Shown here: positions 1 through 8,581 of the stretch, piece after piece
Layout: the number at the start of each line of letters is the position of its first letter
Position numbering within the stretch: the stretch's first letter is position 1
Origin: a virus
DNA length: 64,000 bases
Virus record (IMG/VR): IMGVR_UViG_3300032163_000005
Coordinates: 30,024 to 94,023 of that record
Strand: one strand, 5' to 3'
Position numbers and translations under genes: made by a program
Notes under the pieces: model-generated
Database searches by the model: none
Told to the model about the DNA's origin: nothing
Seen by the model: the letters and a program-made list of their open reading frames with translations, nothing else

Positions 1-702
1 CTGCTCGAAGACGCGGTACCTGTGACCGAAGCAGCGAGGATCGCTGCGAGCTGGCGGAGCTTGGTACTCACCCGCACCAATGATGCTGATCCAAAGCGTG
101 TGGAGAGCTTCCCGAAGATCAATTCTGATGGCACGGGACGCACGTGCGCATTACCACTTGGCGCTGGTCATAGGCTCGTTGGACGCGACATCACCAAGCC
201 TTGCTCACATCTTCGCGCCATCGAGATTGAGCGCGTCGTGGGTGGTTCAGGACTCGTGAACGTGAAAGCGCTTTGGGATGTCCTTACGCCACACATCACA
301 CCCGTTGCCATTGAAACGATCCGACCGTCCGATGCTGTTCTTTGCGGATCGGCGTTCGTTCTCGAAGTGCTTCGACTTCTCGAGCAAGGCATGGACGATG
401 ATGAATCATGGCCCGCCATCCGGATCCTCGTTGCGGCGTGTTGCTATCGGGGTCTGACGCGCGACGAGACGATACGCGCAATGAAACGGTATGTGCGGTG
501 TGGGATCCATCGCGCGACACACTGCCAAAGCGAGCGTGGAATGAGGCAGCTCGATGCTGTCGTGCGTTGCCAGATCAACCACTTCGAGCGCGGACTTGGC
601 GAAGGAACCTATCGAGCTGGGATAAAATCTCGAGAGCTCAATCCGATGCTCGATGAGCTCGCTTCTCTTTCAGAGGTTGACCAACCTCGAGTGGCTGCAT
701 AG
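1..702 (+). CDS. Hypothetical protein, possibly 5'-truncated by the window edge
   Basis: The frame is open from the first base; a GTG at 22 is the first possible start, but no convincing ribosome binding site precedes it, so the gene may begin outside the window. About 226 aa from that GTG. The middle reads as helices and short strands with a cluster of cysteines (around residues 158-180); no domain is recognised. It is one of the few plus-strand genes and precedes the holin-like gene at 979, so a late or lysis role is possible by position only. Confidence 0.5.
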   Translation: MLEDAVPVTEAARIAASWRSLVLTRTNDADPKRVESFPKINSDGTGRTCALPLGAGHRLVGRDITKPCSHLRAIEIERVVGGSGLVNVKALWDVLTPHITPVAIETIRPSDAVLCGSAFVLEVLRLLEQGMDDDESWPAIRILVAACCYRGLTRDETIRAMKRYVRCGIHRATHCQSERGMRQLDAVVRCQINHFERGLGEGTYRAGIKSRELNPMLDELASLSEVDQPRVAA

Positions 703-978
703 ATTCGCGTTGGGACCAATCGCGTGGGGCATACACGCAAAACGCACTCACACTGCGTTTCCTTAGGGTGGAAACCACAACGCCCCGCACACTCGGTTCC
801 CAGCTAAAGGCTGCCCTCTCGAAGGGTGGCCTTTCTGCGTTGGAGCATCACGTGTGCTGTTCCCTTGCCCACTTCCACCACCCGTGTGGGATGCCGTGGT
901 GTCAGTGTCTCGTTGCGGACCTGCCGGTCAAGCACCGTTGCCTATGCATCTCAAAGGGATCTGAGCTATCCGTGCGAT
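703..978. other. Structured intergenic region without a convincing gene
   Basis: This 276-bp stretch separates two plus-strand genes. It has no ORF with a good start. It carries two strong inverted repeats: a 12-bp stem at 806-834 and a CACCAC/GTGGTG stem at 876-901. It may hold the terminator of the upstream gene plus a leader or promoter of the holin-like gene. Confidence 0.4.
806..834 (+). terminator. Terminator-like hairpin
   Basis: AAAGGC at 806-811 pairs with GCCTTT at 829-834, and CCCT at 814-817 with AGGG at 823-826, with two G-T wobbles between and a 5-nt loop. The 3' arm ends in TTT but no long T-run follows, so a Rho-independent terminator is likely but not certain. Confidence 0.4.
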
Positions 979-1239
979 ATGAATCCTAACACCACGAATC
1001 CCCTCATGCGCATCCTTGGCTCTTCTAAAGCTCTCATCGTGCTTGCTGTTGTGACTGCTGCCTTCGGAGCGTTCTTCGCCGGCAAAGCCCAGTGGGACCA
1101 AGTCGAGAGCATGGTGAAGTATCTCGTTGGTGCGCTCATCCTCGGGCAGAGCGCAGAAGACGCCGCCAAGCACATCGCCGGACGTGGCTCTCCCGTTGCC
1201 GCTCACAAGCCAACGCCTGACGAAACCGTGAAGCCTTAG
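979..1239 (+). CDS. Holin-like small membrane protein
   Basis: About 86 aa from the ATG at 979; the frame is open further upstream, but that part looks non-coding. One clear membrane segment (about residues 17-36, ALIVLAVVTAAFGAFFAGK), then a second weakly hydrophobic helix and a hydrophilic tail rich in Pro, Lys and Glu. Size, membrane segment and charged C-terminus fit phage holins, which open the inner membrane to let endolysin out. It converges with the minus-strand membrane/coiled-coil gene, overlapping it by a few bases. Function is inferred from topology only; the ribosome binding site is weak. Confidence 0.55.
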   Translation: MNPNTTNPLMRILGSSKALIVLAVVTAAFGAFFAGKAQWDQVESMVKYLVGALILGQSAEDAAKHIAGRGSPVAAHKPTPDETVKP

Positions 1240-1652
1240 CGCTTGGGCGGGAGCTCAGAAGGATCGACGCGCCCAATGGCAGGTGGCGTGTATCGGCGCC
1301 CTTCGATCTTCTGCAGAATCTGATCGGTCGTTCGAATCAGGTGTTGGAGCTCCACCTTTGTCACCATCGTCCGCTTGATCTCTTGGACATCATCGTCGAT
1401 GTTGCCGTGCGTCTGCTTCACGAGTGAGATCTCACCATCCTGACGAATGGTCGCTTTCTCTTCGGTGTGAAGGCGTGTGTCGACCGCAGCCGCGAGGGAT
1501 CGAACGTCTTCGATGCGACGATCGATGTCCTTCTCTCGGTTCGACCATGCGTAGCGCGCAGTCGTGAGCCAAGCTGCAAAGCCGAGTGACGCGATGGTGC
1601 TCAGAACACTGAGTACCGTGGTGAGATCAACCTGCATCTCCACTAAGTACAA
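1236..1652 (-). CDS. Membrane-anchored coiled-coil protein (lysis-associated candidate)
   Basis: 138 aa from a TTG at 1652, or 133 aa from ATG at 1637; the start overlaps the stop of the gene ending at 1643, so translation is probably coupled. An N-terminal membrane helix (VLSVLSTIASLGFAAWL) is followed by a long charged helical region (about residues 40-115) that looks like a coiled coil. This layout resembles phage haemolysin XhlA-like or spanin-like accessory lysis proteins; no lipobox or Pro-rich o-spanin is seen beside it. It may also be a tail-tip membrane protein. Confidence 0.6.
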   Translation of the reverse strand: MYLVEMQVDLTTVLSVLSTIASLGFAAWLTTARYAWSNREKDIDRRIEDVRSLAAAVDTRLHTEEKATIRQDGEISLVKQTHGNIDDDVQEIKRTMVTKVELQHLIRTTDQILQKIEGRRYTPPAIGRVDPSELPPKR

Positions 1653-3493
1653 GGTTCATCGATGAGGTACAAATCGAAGCCCACACCGCCCGCTTTTACC
1701 TGATTGAGAGCTTGTCTTGCACGCCCATAAATCGCTGACGCGCCCACAGGAAACCCATCAAAGAAGATAGGAGCTCCCCATGCGTTATTCGGGCCCGCAT
1801 CGAACGCGAATCCAAACTCTCCGACACTGAGATTCGTGAGTCCTACGAGAAAATACGCTCGGAACGAGGCGTAATCGAGGACGTATCGGAATCGGTTGTC
1901 GACGATTCCCGCCCCAATGACCGGACTTGCCGAGCAAACGAACATGGCGCCGCTCGTGAGCCCACGAACACGGTACGAACCGGGTGGTGTGAGTACGGTT
2001 GGCGGTTTGTTCTGCGTTGCAATGAACGAGAGAACGCCGCCGAGGATCCCACCGAAAAATCCGCCCACCACGAAGAGGAGTGGTCCCGCAGGAATGAACT
2101 GCTCAAGCACGATGCGTTCATTGGCGAGGAATGTTCCTGTGAGCACACCCGCGATAGTGAACGTGTCCGTGTCGAGTGCATCTTGATCAAGGAAGAATCC
2201 GGGAAGCTTGGACGTGCCGACTTCTCGAAAGCACCAAGGAATGGTGCCAAGAGAGCGATTGAGGGATCTCTTGATGGCATTGGGCGTCACGACGTCTGCA
2301 GGAACAGCAATGCGCTGCCTGTAGAGCACATCTGATTCTTTGGTCGCGCGATCGATCGCGCGTTCAGCTCCGAGCTCATCGAGCCACCCTGCGAGACCAC
2401 CATCAGGCGCCAACACGTTGGTGACCGTGAGATTCCAATCGGCTTCCCACTGCAAGATGCGCCAGGCAGCCGTCCCTGTTTCACCCACCCACGTTTGCGG
2501 GAAGATCAGGGACGCAACCGTCAAGGTCGCCGCGCTCACAACTCCGGTGACCAGCGTGGTGGCAATGACAGACGCCGGATTGCCTCTCAGAACGACGAAC
2601 GTAAGGTTTTTGACACCTCCCACGGTCCGGAAGCCCAAAAGCCGTCCACGAAGCACCTCAGGACCGCCATTGGTGAAAGAAATCTCCTCCCCAACCTGGA
2701 ACGTTCCCGCGAATGCCGATCCTTGAACCGATTGGGTGAATTCAAGCTCCACCATCGAGCCGAGCCCATTGGGCACATCGGGCGGATAGAACGTCTTGAT
2801 GCGCGCAATGTTGCCGGCGTTGGCGCCCACAGTGAGAAGCAATTGCTGTCCAACGTGCTCCGACACAAACATGTCGGCCTGGTTGGCTGCGCGGATGAAG
2901 ACACCACAGACCTGCGGAGCGACGAGCCCCACGGGCGTCACGAAGAGAACATCTGCCAGATCGTTCTCGAAGTTGTACCCAACTTGCGGGATGACGACGA
3001 TCGTATTGGGTTGAGGGTCATTGTAGCTGTACCCCGCCTTTTCGGCTTCGGCAGGGATTGTGAACGGTCCACTGTCGCCAGGCTGGAAGACGAGATCATC
3101 CGTTAGGACGTACAGAAGCCCCGTGAGAACTTCTTCGCCAATGTTCTCACCCCAATCAACGATTTGATGCGCGGCGAAGATTGTTCCTGCTGCGAGCCTG
3201 AGAGGAGCTCGTTGCAAGAGCGTTCGCGCGAACGTAAGCGTAACAGTTGCCTTGGCCTCTCCCGCCGCTGATGGGTTGGTCTGTCCACTCCAAGGCAGGA
3301 TGAACATGGCTTGCGTGGTGATATCGATGGCGCGTGAGATGCGTTCGAAGACGTGCCACGCTTGCGCAAAGACCTCGATGCCGTGCCCATCGCCCGCGCG
3401 CTCGAGTGGTTCACGGTACTCACGATCGACGATGCTTCGCCAAATCGCCTGGAAATCATCGAACGTCAGAGCTCCGGTTTTGGGGGTCGTCAT
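1643..3493 (-). CDS. Baseplate or tail structural protein
   Basis: 616 aa directly downstream of the baseplate J-like gene. The N-terminal 60 residues are helical and acidic; the rest is beta-rich with many Gly, Phe and Val and repeated loops, typical of baseplate wedge or fibre-attachment proteins. No enzymatic motif is seen. Position between the J-like protein and the lysis genes suggests a baseplate wedge part or tail-fibre connector. A 24-bp palindrome (3517-3540) lies 23 bp upstream of its ATG. Exact family is not recognised. Confidence 0.7.
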   Translation of the reverse strand: MTTPKTGALTFDDFQAIWRSIVDREYREPLERAGDGHGIEVFAQAWHVFERISRAIDITTQAMFILPWSGQTNPSAAGEAKATVTLTFARTLLQRAPLRLAAGTIFAAHQIVDWGENIGEEVLTGLLYVLTDDLVFQPGDSGPFTIPAEAEKAGYSYNDPQPNTIVVIPQVGYNFENDLADVLFVTPVGLVAPQVCGVFIRAANQADMFVSEHVGQQLLLTVGANAGNIARIKTFYPPDVPNGLGSMVELEFTQSVQGSAFAGTFQVGEEISFTNGGPEVLRGRLLGFRTVGGVKNLTFVVLRGNPASVIATTLVTGVVSAATLTVASLIFPQTWVGETGTAAWRILQWEADWNLTVTNVLAPDGGLAGWLDELGAERAIDRATKESDVLYRQRIAVPADVVTPNAIKRSLNRSLGTIPWCFREVGTSKLPGFFLDQDALDTDTFTIAGVLTGTFLANERIVLEQFIPAGPLLFVVGGFFGGILGGVLSFIATQNKPPTVLTPPGSYRVRGLTSGAMFVCSASPVIGAGIVDNRFRYVLDYASFRAYFLVGLTNLSVGEFGFAFDAGPNNAWGAPIFFDGFPVGASAIYGRARQALNQVKAGGVGFDLYLIDEPCT

Positions 3494-3516
3494 GCGCTTC
3501 AGTCCACCTTAGAGAT

Positions 3517-3540
3517 TTTAGACAGATCGATCTGTCTAAA
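3517..3540. promoter_or_regulatory. 24-bp perfect palindrome, copy 1
   Basis: Half-site TTTAGACAGATC followed at once by its reverse complement. It lies between the baseplate J-like gene and the next minus-strand gene, 23 bp upstream of the ATG at 3493. Five more identical copies occur in the window. With T-rich 5' and A-rich 3' ends it has the wrong polarity for a Rho-independent terminator, so a binding site for a dimeric regulator is more likely. Confidence 0.75.
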
Positions 3541-3564
3541 CCTGTAACTCTACGAAACCACGAA

Positions 3565-4680
3565 TCAAACCACCGTAATATTGGCCAAAGTCGTTCGGAT
3601 CGTCTGCCCTGTTGTGGGCACGAGGTCACCGGTTGGCGTGACGATGGTGCTGTCGTTCACGATGAGTCCATCCTCGACGTAACGCTGCAAAACAGAGTTG
3701 AGCTCCGCGCGGTAGAGCGTCCCATTGACCGGAAGGCTGTTCACGAAGACTTCAACAGCGGCTTTGATGTTGTCAGTGAGTGTCGCTGTGTCGATGTTGG
3801 CGCGGAATGTCAGATGAAGGCTGATGTTGACGATGAGCGGAACAGATGTGGACACGAGAACCTGGATGCCCCCCGCGCGATATTCGTTGAGCGCGGCGTA
3901 AACGAGACTCGCGAGTTGATCAGAAGCAACGCCCGACGAATCAGAGATGAAGAGCTGAACAAGTCGCGCTGGCTGCCCGCCTGTCGACAAGACTTCGATC
4001 GCCATCGCTGAGACGACACCAGGAACCGTCTTCGCACCAAACTCGATGGCTGCGAGAATCCCGCGTCGTGCGGTCCGCCAGAAATCTCGCAAACGGTTTT
4101 TGAACGTCTCGTTGTCTTCGGCATCTTCACCACCCGCTGTCGCCGCTGCGTTGATGACAGTGAGCGTGCGATCGAAGAGATCACCGGGACTCGAGAACCG
4201 TCGAATGTTCTCTTTGTCGACCTGCGTTGCTTTACCTGCGACCACGGCGCGAACATCGGCGCGTGATACAAGATCCAACACACCAAACGATGCCGTCGTT
4301 GTGGTGATGTACTCAACGCCTGTAAGCGTTCCAAGCTTCGTTCCAATGGGAACCGACCCTGCTCCACCCGCCACTGTCACGCGCGAGATGGTGACCTCTC
4401 CAAGCGCAGGAGAGGCGCCCTTCCTGAGCTCTTGGTAGCGATCAAACGCGTACCGATCCAGGTCTTCATCCGTCTCGCACCCATCGAGCGTGAGAGCGGC
4501 TGTTCGTCCACCGAGTTGCGCGATGCACGCCGCTGCGAGGATGGCTGAAGTCCCCGCGATGATGTTGGACTCCGAGCCTTCGATGTTGACCTGGTTGGGA
4601 TCGATCTTTGTGTTGCGCGACGTGACATAGTCACGTGCGAGCGTAAATAATTGGCTGCGCGTCGGAAGGTCGGGAGGCAT
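3565..4680 (-). CDS. Baseplate J-like protein
   Basis: 371 aa, a normal size for the family (phage P2 gpJ, T4 gp6 core). N-terminal helical part with the characteristic run DEDLDRYAFDRYQELRKGA (about residues 69-87), a central beta region (GEVTISR, GTKLGTLTGVEY), then a helical and beta C-terminal part ending in a variable domain. These proteins form the periphery of the baseplate wedge that contacts sheath and fibres. It lies 17 nt downstream of the gp25-like gene, the usual order in myoviruses. Confidence 0.88.
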   Translation of the reverse strand: MPPDLPTRSQLFTLARDYVTSRNTKIDPNQVNIEGSESNIIAGTSAILAAACIAQLGGRTAALTLDGCETDEDLDRYAFDRYQELRKGASPALGEVTISRVTVAGGAGSVPIGTKLGTLTGVEYITTTTASFGVLDLVSRADVRAVVAGKATQVDKENIRRFSSPGDLFDRTLTVINAAATAGGEDAEDNETFKNRLRDFWRTARRGILAAIEFGAKTVPGVVSAMAIEVLSTGGQPARLVQLFISDSSGVASDQLASLVYAALNEYRAGGIQVLVSTSVPLIVNISLHLTFRANIDTATLTDNIKAAVEVFVNSLPVNGTLYRAELNSVLQRYVEDGLIVNDSTIVTPTGDLVPTTGQTIRTTLANITVV

Positions 4681-4697
4681 GCCCCGACCTTATCAGC

Positions 4698-5579
4698 TCA
4701 CCCCGCTGTGTTGAACGGAACCTCGAAATTGGACGGCGCGCCTTGCTTCGGTGTGACGAAGATCTGAAAGCGCACGATGTTTGGGTTCTGTCGATCGATG
4801 ATGGCTTTCACTGTGGCGTTGGCAACGTCTGGTTCTTGAAGGATCTGCACTTGTGCGTCCGCCTGTACTGCGGCGAGACGTGCAGCGACAAGGAGCTGTT
4901 TGCCGAGATACGGAATGCCCACGCCGTATCCAGGAAGGTGCGCGAAGGCATTCTTCTTCGTGATGAGTCGTCGAATAATGCGCTTGCGCATCTGGTCACT
5001 GCCTTGATCAAACGAGTAGTCACCCGTGGAGTCTGTTCGGAGCGTCCCAAGAAGTGACTCGAGCCCCGGAGCTCCCGAGAGAAGCGTTCCGCCGAGAGAT
5101 TGAGGATTGGCGATGTCGCGTGATTGCTTCGCCGTGTCGAAGCTCGGAGGCACGATTTGTTTGAAGACCGCGGGGATGGAGAGTGTATCGCCAGGGATGA
5201 ATTCGGTGAGATCTTCGTTGTAGACCGCGTTCACATCAAGTGTGTATTGAGCGGGATGTGAGGTGAGCGGACGATCGAGTGTGAGATCAACGTAATGTCC
5301 AACATTGATTGGATCGACATCGCTGAGCTCTACGCGAACGACGGTTGCAAGCCGAGCTACTTGCCCATCTGACCCCATGGTTGATGTGTCAGGAGTTAGC
5401 GACCATTTATTAGGAGTGCTCGCATCGAACGAATCGAGAAGCCCGTTCAGAAAAACACGTTGGTTGAACGCAACGCGAATGACGTTTTCACGGATAGCGA
5501 GGGCGGCAACAAGCGCAAAGGTGGCGTCATCATCTCCCCACGGAAGATCCCCCCACGGACCACTTCCCCAACCTGGCAT
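4698..5579 (-). CDS. Baseplate wedge protein with gp25-like C-terminal region
   Basis: About 293 aa from the ATG at 5579, two bases after the stop of the preceding gene; a longer frame reaches 5714 but runs through that gene. N-terminus is Gly/Trp-rich (MPGWGSGPWGDLPWGD). The C-terminal 120 residues (RKRIIRRLITKKNAFAHLPGYGVG onward in pattern) resemble the gp25/GpW lysozyme-like baseplate domain that joins wedge to sheath. Order gp25-like then J-like supports this. The N-terminal 170 residues are beta-rich and not assigned. Confidence 0.65.
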   Translation of the reverse strand: MPGWGSGPWGDLPWGDDDATFALVAALAIRENVIRVAFNQRVFLNGLLDSFDASTPNKWSLTPDTSTMGSDGQVARLATVVRVELSDVDPINVGHYVDLTLDRPLTSHPAQYTLDVNAVYNEDLTEFIPGDTLSIPAVFKQIVPPSFDTAKQSRDIANPQSLGGTLLSGAPGLESLLGTLRTDSTGDYSFDQGSDQMRKRIIRRLITKKNAFAHLPGYGVGIPYLGKQLLVAARLAAVQADAQVQILQEPDVANATVKAIIDRQNPNIVRFQIFVTPKQGAPSNFEVPFNTAG

Positions 5580-5581
5580 TG

Positions 5582-5932
5582 TTATTCTGCCATCCGAAAA
5601 CAGATTTTGAGTGTTCGGCTCGAGATCTCTCGAGTCATGATGACACACCGTGGCGCTGTGACTGTCACAGAGATCATCTCTTTTTTTGCGTCGAGACCTC
5701 TGAGCACAGCACACCGCTTCTTGGTTTTTTCCATCTCTTTCTTGGTCGCTTCTTCATCAATCTTGAATCCGGAGTTTAACCAATTCGTCACGGAGCCTCG
5801 GAAGTACCTTTCAGTTTCTTCCGAGCTCGCATCATCATCCACACTGAATCCGCGGTTTTGATGTTCGCTAATAGCCGTATCAAACGTCTCGTGATCTCCG
5901 AAACGATGTTCATCTTCCCAATCAACAGGCAT
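5582..5932 (-). CDS. Hypothetical acidic protein in the baseplate operon
   Basis: 116 aa with an acidic N-terminal half (many Asp, Glu, His) and a basic C-terminal half with a short coiled-coil segment (DEEATKKEMEKTKKRC). Its start overlaps the stop of the fibre gene and its stop lies 2 nt before the next ATG, so it is tightly embedded in the baseplate operon. No family recognised; a small chaperone or fibre-assembly factor is possible. Confidence 0.6.
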   Translation of the reverse strand: MPVDWEDEHRFGDHETFDTAISEHQNRGFSVDDDASSEETERYFRGSVTNWLNSGFKIDEEATKKEMEKTKKRCAVLRGLDAKKEMISVTVTAPRCVIMTREISSRTLKICFRMAE

Positions 5933-7161
5933 TAGATGCCTCCATTCGTCAGTTCGGCCCAGTCGTACACAACGAAGGCATCAACGGTTTCACCTCCTGT
6001 GGTGAGTGTGGCAACTAGATTCCCATCCGCCCCCGTAACAGAAAATGCGACAACGCCGCCGCTAGATCCAGCGAAGACATTGATCTGTGAGTCTTGGTCG
6101 ATGACACAAAAGCCAGACGTGTCTTGATGAATAGTGAGGATATGTGTCTGCGAAGACTGACCTACCGCATCGGTCCTCTGGAGAACGACCTTCGCGAGAA
6201 TGAGATACATTCTCCCGTATTGTGTTATGAGCTGGCCGCCCAAATTGTCCAAGAGAACGACGGGTGCACCGGTCGATAGGCCTCTGACCATGTATTGCGA
6301 TGCCTGTCGACGTGCGATCGTACTGAGGGGGCCATCGGCATGGGCCATCTCGCCCGAGCGTCTGGCCGTCCCATAGGATCCACCAGGAACACACCCGCCA
6401 GCGTTGGCAATCACACTATTGCCTTGACCACCGCCGACAAACCCCAAAGTTATGGCAACGGTATTACTAGTTCCTCCCGCCACGACGCCGTCCACACCAT
6501 TGCATTCATTCGCACGCCCACCACAAATGGTAGCTCCGGTGGAGCCCGCTTCGTGACGATCACCACCCGATATCGTCACGTAATCGCCTACGGCGCCTGC
6601 TGTCCCACCAGAGCTTCGTGACGCGAAGTTGACGATGCCTGTCTTCGTGTTGTTGATTGGCGACTGATTTGTCTTAGTCGAGCGGAGGTTTTGCTGTGAT
6701 CCGCCGCCATCAAAGATGACAGCCGCTGCACCACCGATGCCGGCAATCAAAAATCGGAGAAGCTCCTCGAGATATTTCGCCCATCCACGCGTCTGCCCCC
6801 CGAAATTGAATGCGGATGCTTTGGCTTCGAAGGGTGGAATGATGTAGCCCGAAGCTTCGGTCACCTGAAAGACGCGGCGATCGGTGGAGGACACCCCTTG
6901 CGCATCTCGGACAGTGAGCTCGAGAAGGTACCCGCCGCGAACATCAGGAGCGAATGAGAATGTTGGCGATGAGGATACGAGCCCCGGTCCTGCGACCGTA
7001 CTGCCTGGCGGCTTGTCGATGACACTCCATGCCCACGTCACCACTCCTGCGTTATTGCCATTTGAGGCAACAACCGTGGTTGTGAGAACTCCGATCAACG
7101 CCTGTCCCGCAGGAGGTGTACTCAATCCTTGAACAAGCTTGATCTGTGCGAGAAGAGCCAT
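5932..7161 (-). CDS. Tail fibre-like protein with Ig/PKD-like domain and YadA-head-like repeats
   Basis: 409 aa. Residues about 10-105 form a PKD/Ig-like domain (TWAWSVIDKPPGS, FAPDVRGGYLLELTVRDAQG). Residues about 195-275 hold short Gly-rich repeats (YVTISGGDRHEAGS, ATICGGRANECNG, VVAGGTSNTV, GFVGGGQGNSV) like the left-handed beta-roll of trimeric autotransporter head domains, followed by a beta-rich C-terminal domain. Such modules occur in trimeric phage fibres and adhesins, so a receptor-binding or fibre-tip role is likely. Confidence 0.7.
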   Translation of the reverse strand: MALLAQIKLVQGLSTPPAGQALIGVLTTTVVASNGNNAGVVTWAWSVIDKPPGSTVAGPGLVSSSPTFSFAPDVRGGYLLELTVRDAQGVSSTDRRVFQVTEASGYIIPPFEAKASAFNFGGQTRGWAKYLEELLRFLIAGIGGAAAVIFDGGGSQQNLRSTKTNQSPINNTKTGIVNFASRSSGGTAGAVGDYVTISGGDRHEAGSTGATICGGRANECNGVDGVVAGGTSNTVAITLGFVGGGQGNSVIANAGGCVPGGSYGTARRSGEMAHADGPLSTIARRQASQYMVRGLSTGAPVVLLDNLGGQLITQYGRMYLILAKVVLQRTDAVGQSSQTHILTIHQDTSGFCVIDQDSQINVFAGSSGGVVAFSVTGADGNLVATLTTGGETVDAFVVYDWAELTNGGI

Positions 7162-7173
7162 CCCGAAGTCTTA

Positions 7174-7446
7174 TCAGACGTCGGACGAATCAGGTGAGAC
7201 GTCGAAGCAGGCGACCTTCCCACCGCCAAACTCGAGCCCCGCGCTCACGCTGATGGGGGCGGATGGATCGCAGGAGAGCGCAAAGCCAAACTTTGGGAAT
7301 GGGAGCGCAAACGCGGGTAGCGCGAAGTTGAACCCAACCTTGAAGGATGGGAGCTTGATCGAGAAGTTACAGAGCGATGCGTTGACAGATGGTGCGTTGA
7401 ACGATGCATCTGCCGATGGGAGATCACACGCTTTGCCTTGTGCCAT
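7174..7446 (-). CDS. Small beta-rich tail protein, unknown
   Basis: About 90 aa from the ATG at 7446, preceded by TGGGGAG one base upstream. It contains alternating Phe/Ala/Pro patterns (IKLPSFKVGFNFALPAFALP) and four cysteines, reading as amphipathic beta strands. It lies between the spike and the fibre genes, so a spike-tip or baseplate role is plausible. It lacks recognisable PAAR features. Confidence 0.65.
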   Translation of the reverse strand: MAQGKACDLPSADASFNAPSVNASLCNFSIKLPSFKVGFNFALPAFALPFPKFGFALSCDPSAPISVSAGLEFGGGKVACFDVSPDSSDV

Positions 7447-7465
7447 GCTCCCCAGCGTAGCGCGT

Positions 7466-8581
7466 TTAGTACATGAAGCCGGATCGACCGATACCAGGAA
7501 CGAATCCTGTTGGGTCGATTGACGATCCGCTTGCTTGTGCAGCAAGAGCCGCACTGACCCCACCAAAAATTGGCGTGAAGGTGAGAGGCCACGTGAAGTA
7601 ACTCCCGCCTGCTGTCGTGGGTGTGCTTGGAGTAGGGCTCGCTGCGAGGAGAAGCATCGCAGACAGCGCTGTGTCGAATGCTTGAGGGAACGGACTTGGA
7701 ACGGTGGAAAGAAGCTTGCCCGCCGCTCCGAGCTCAGATGCCAACGTCGTTGATCCTTGGGGACCTGCAAGGAGGATCGTCCAATTGATCAAGAGCGAGA
7801 GAACCTGCTCGAGCGTCACCGCGTGTTGAAGAGCTCCGCCTGGCACAACACCAAGCCCTGACATAACACCAAGCCCTGACGTGCCAATGGAAAGCGTGCC
7901 GCTTGTCGTGAGGATCGAAGAGACCGCATCAAGAAGAAAGCTCGTGACGTTCCCTGCAGTCAGAATGATCTGTTGTTCGGCCACGAGCATTTGCATGCTC
8001 GTTGAACCATCCGCGGTCGACATGCCCACGGCATCCGCGCCCATGAAGAAGCGTGAGCCATCACCATCGTTGAAGATGACCTGTCCCGTTTGGTCGATGC
8101 CGAACTGAGCTCCCGTAACTGCACTCCGAACGAGGTAGCTCGAAGACGTCTCGAGAATGAATGGCGTGCGCATTCGCCTGAACGCGAACGTGTTCTCAGT
8201 GACGTCCTGCCCCGCAACCACGAGCGGAAAGGTGTCGAGCTCGTTGTTGAGGCGTCCGACGATGACGGGCGCTGCGTGCGTGTTGCCTTCTGGAATGACG
8301 ATGATGACTTCATCACCTTGAAGGAATGGCGCCCAGTCAGCCTCTCCAATGCCTCCGACTCCTCCGGCAACACGGCATGTGATGGGGATGCCCGAAGGAT
8401 GAAGCAGAACAGAGATCAGCGGGCCTTCTGGAAACGGCAAGCCTTCTTCGTCTTTGAATCGAACGCTGTGTGAGTCGGGAGAATCTTCAGCGATGGTGCC
8501 GTAGCTCACCCAACTTCTCGTATCGATGCCTGGTCCTTTGACGGCTTGTCGAAGTAGCGCGAGATCGAGGAAGTTGTGCAT
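7466..8581 (-). CDS. Baseplate central spike (gpV/gp5-type OB-fold) protein
   Basis: 371 aa. An OB-fold-like region at about residues 25-115 carries the family signature (GDEVIIVIPEGNTHAAPVIVGRLNN), then a beta-repeat region likely forming the trimeric needle stem and a hydrophobic C-terminal part. Spike proteins puncture the outer membrane when the sheath contracts. The start overlaps the stop of the hub gene by one base, the normal hub-spike order. No lysozyme domain is visible, unlike T4 gp5. Confidence 0.85.
   Translation of the reverse strand: MHNFLDLALLRQAVKGPGIDTRSWVSYGTIAEDSPDSHSVRFKDEEGLPFPEGPLISVLLHPSGIPITCRVAGGVGGIGEADWAPFLQGDEVIIVIPEGNTHAAPVIVGRLNNELDTFPLVVAGQDVTENTFAFRRMRTPFILETSSSYLVRSAVTGAQFGIDQTGQVIFNDGDGSRFFMGADAVGMSTADGSTSMQMLVAEQQIILTAGNVTSFLLDAVSSILTTSGTLSIGTSGLGVMSGLGVVPGGALQHAVTLEQVLSLLINWTILLAGPQGSTTLASELGAAGKLLSTVPSPFPQAFDTALSAMLLLAASPTPSTPTTAGGSYFTWPLTFTPIFGGVSAALAAQASGSSIDPTGFVPGIGRSGFMY

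Noticed and set aside
768-989. 73-codon plus-strand ORF
   Set aside because: It runs through two hairpins, has no convincing start site and an atypical composition (many His and Cys).
3517-3540. Palindromes as Rho-independent terminators
   Set aside because: They have T-rich 5' and A-rich 3' arms, no downstream T-run in the transcribed sense, and two copies lie inside coding frames.
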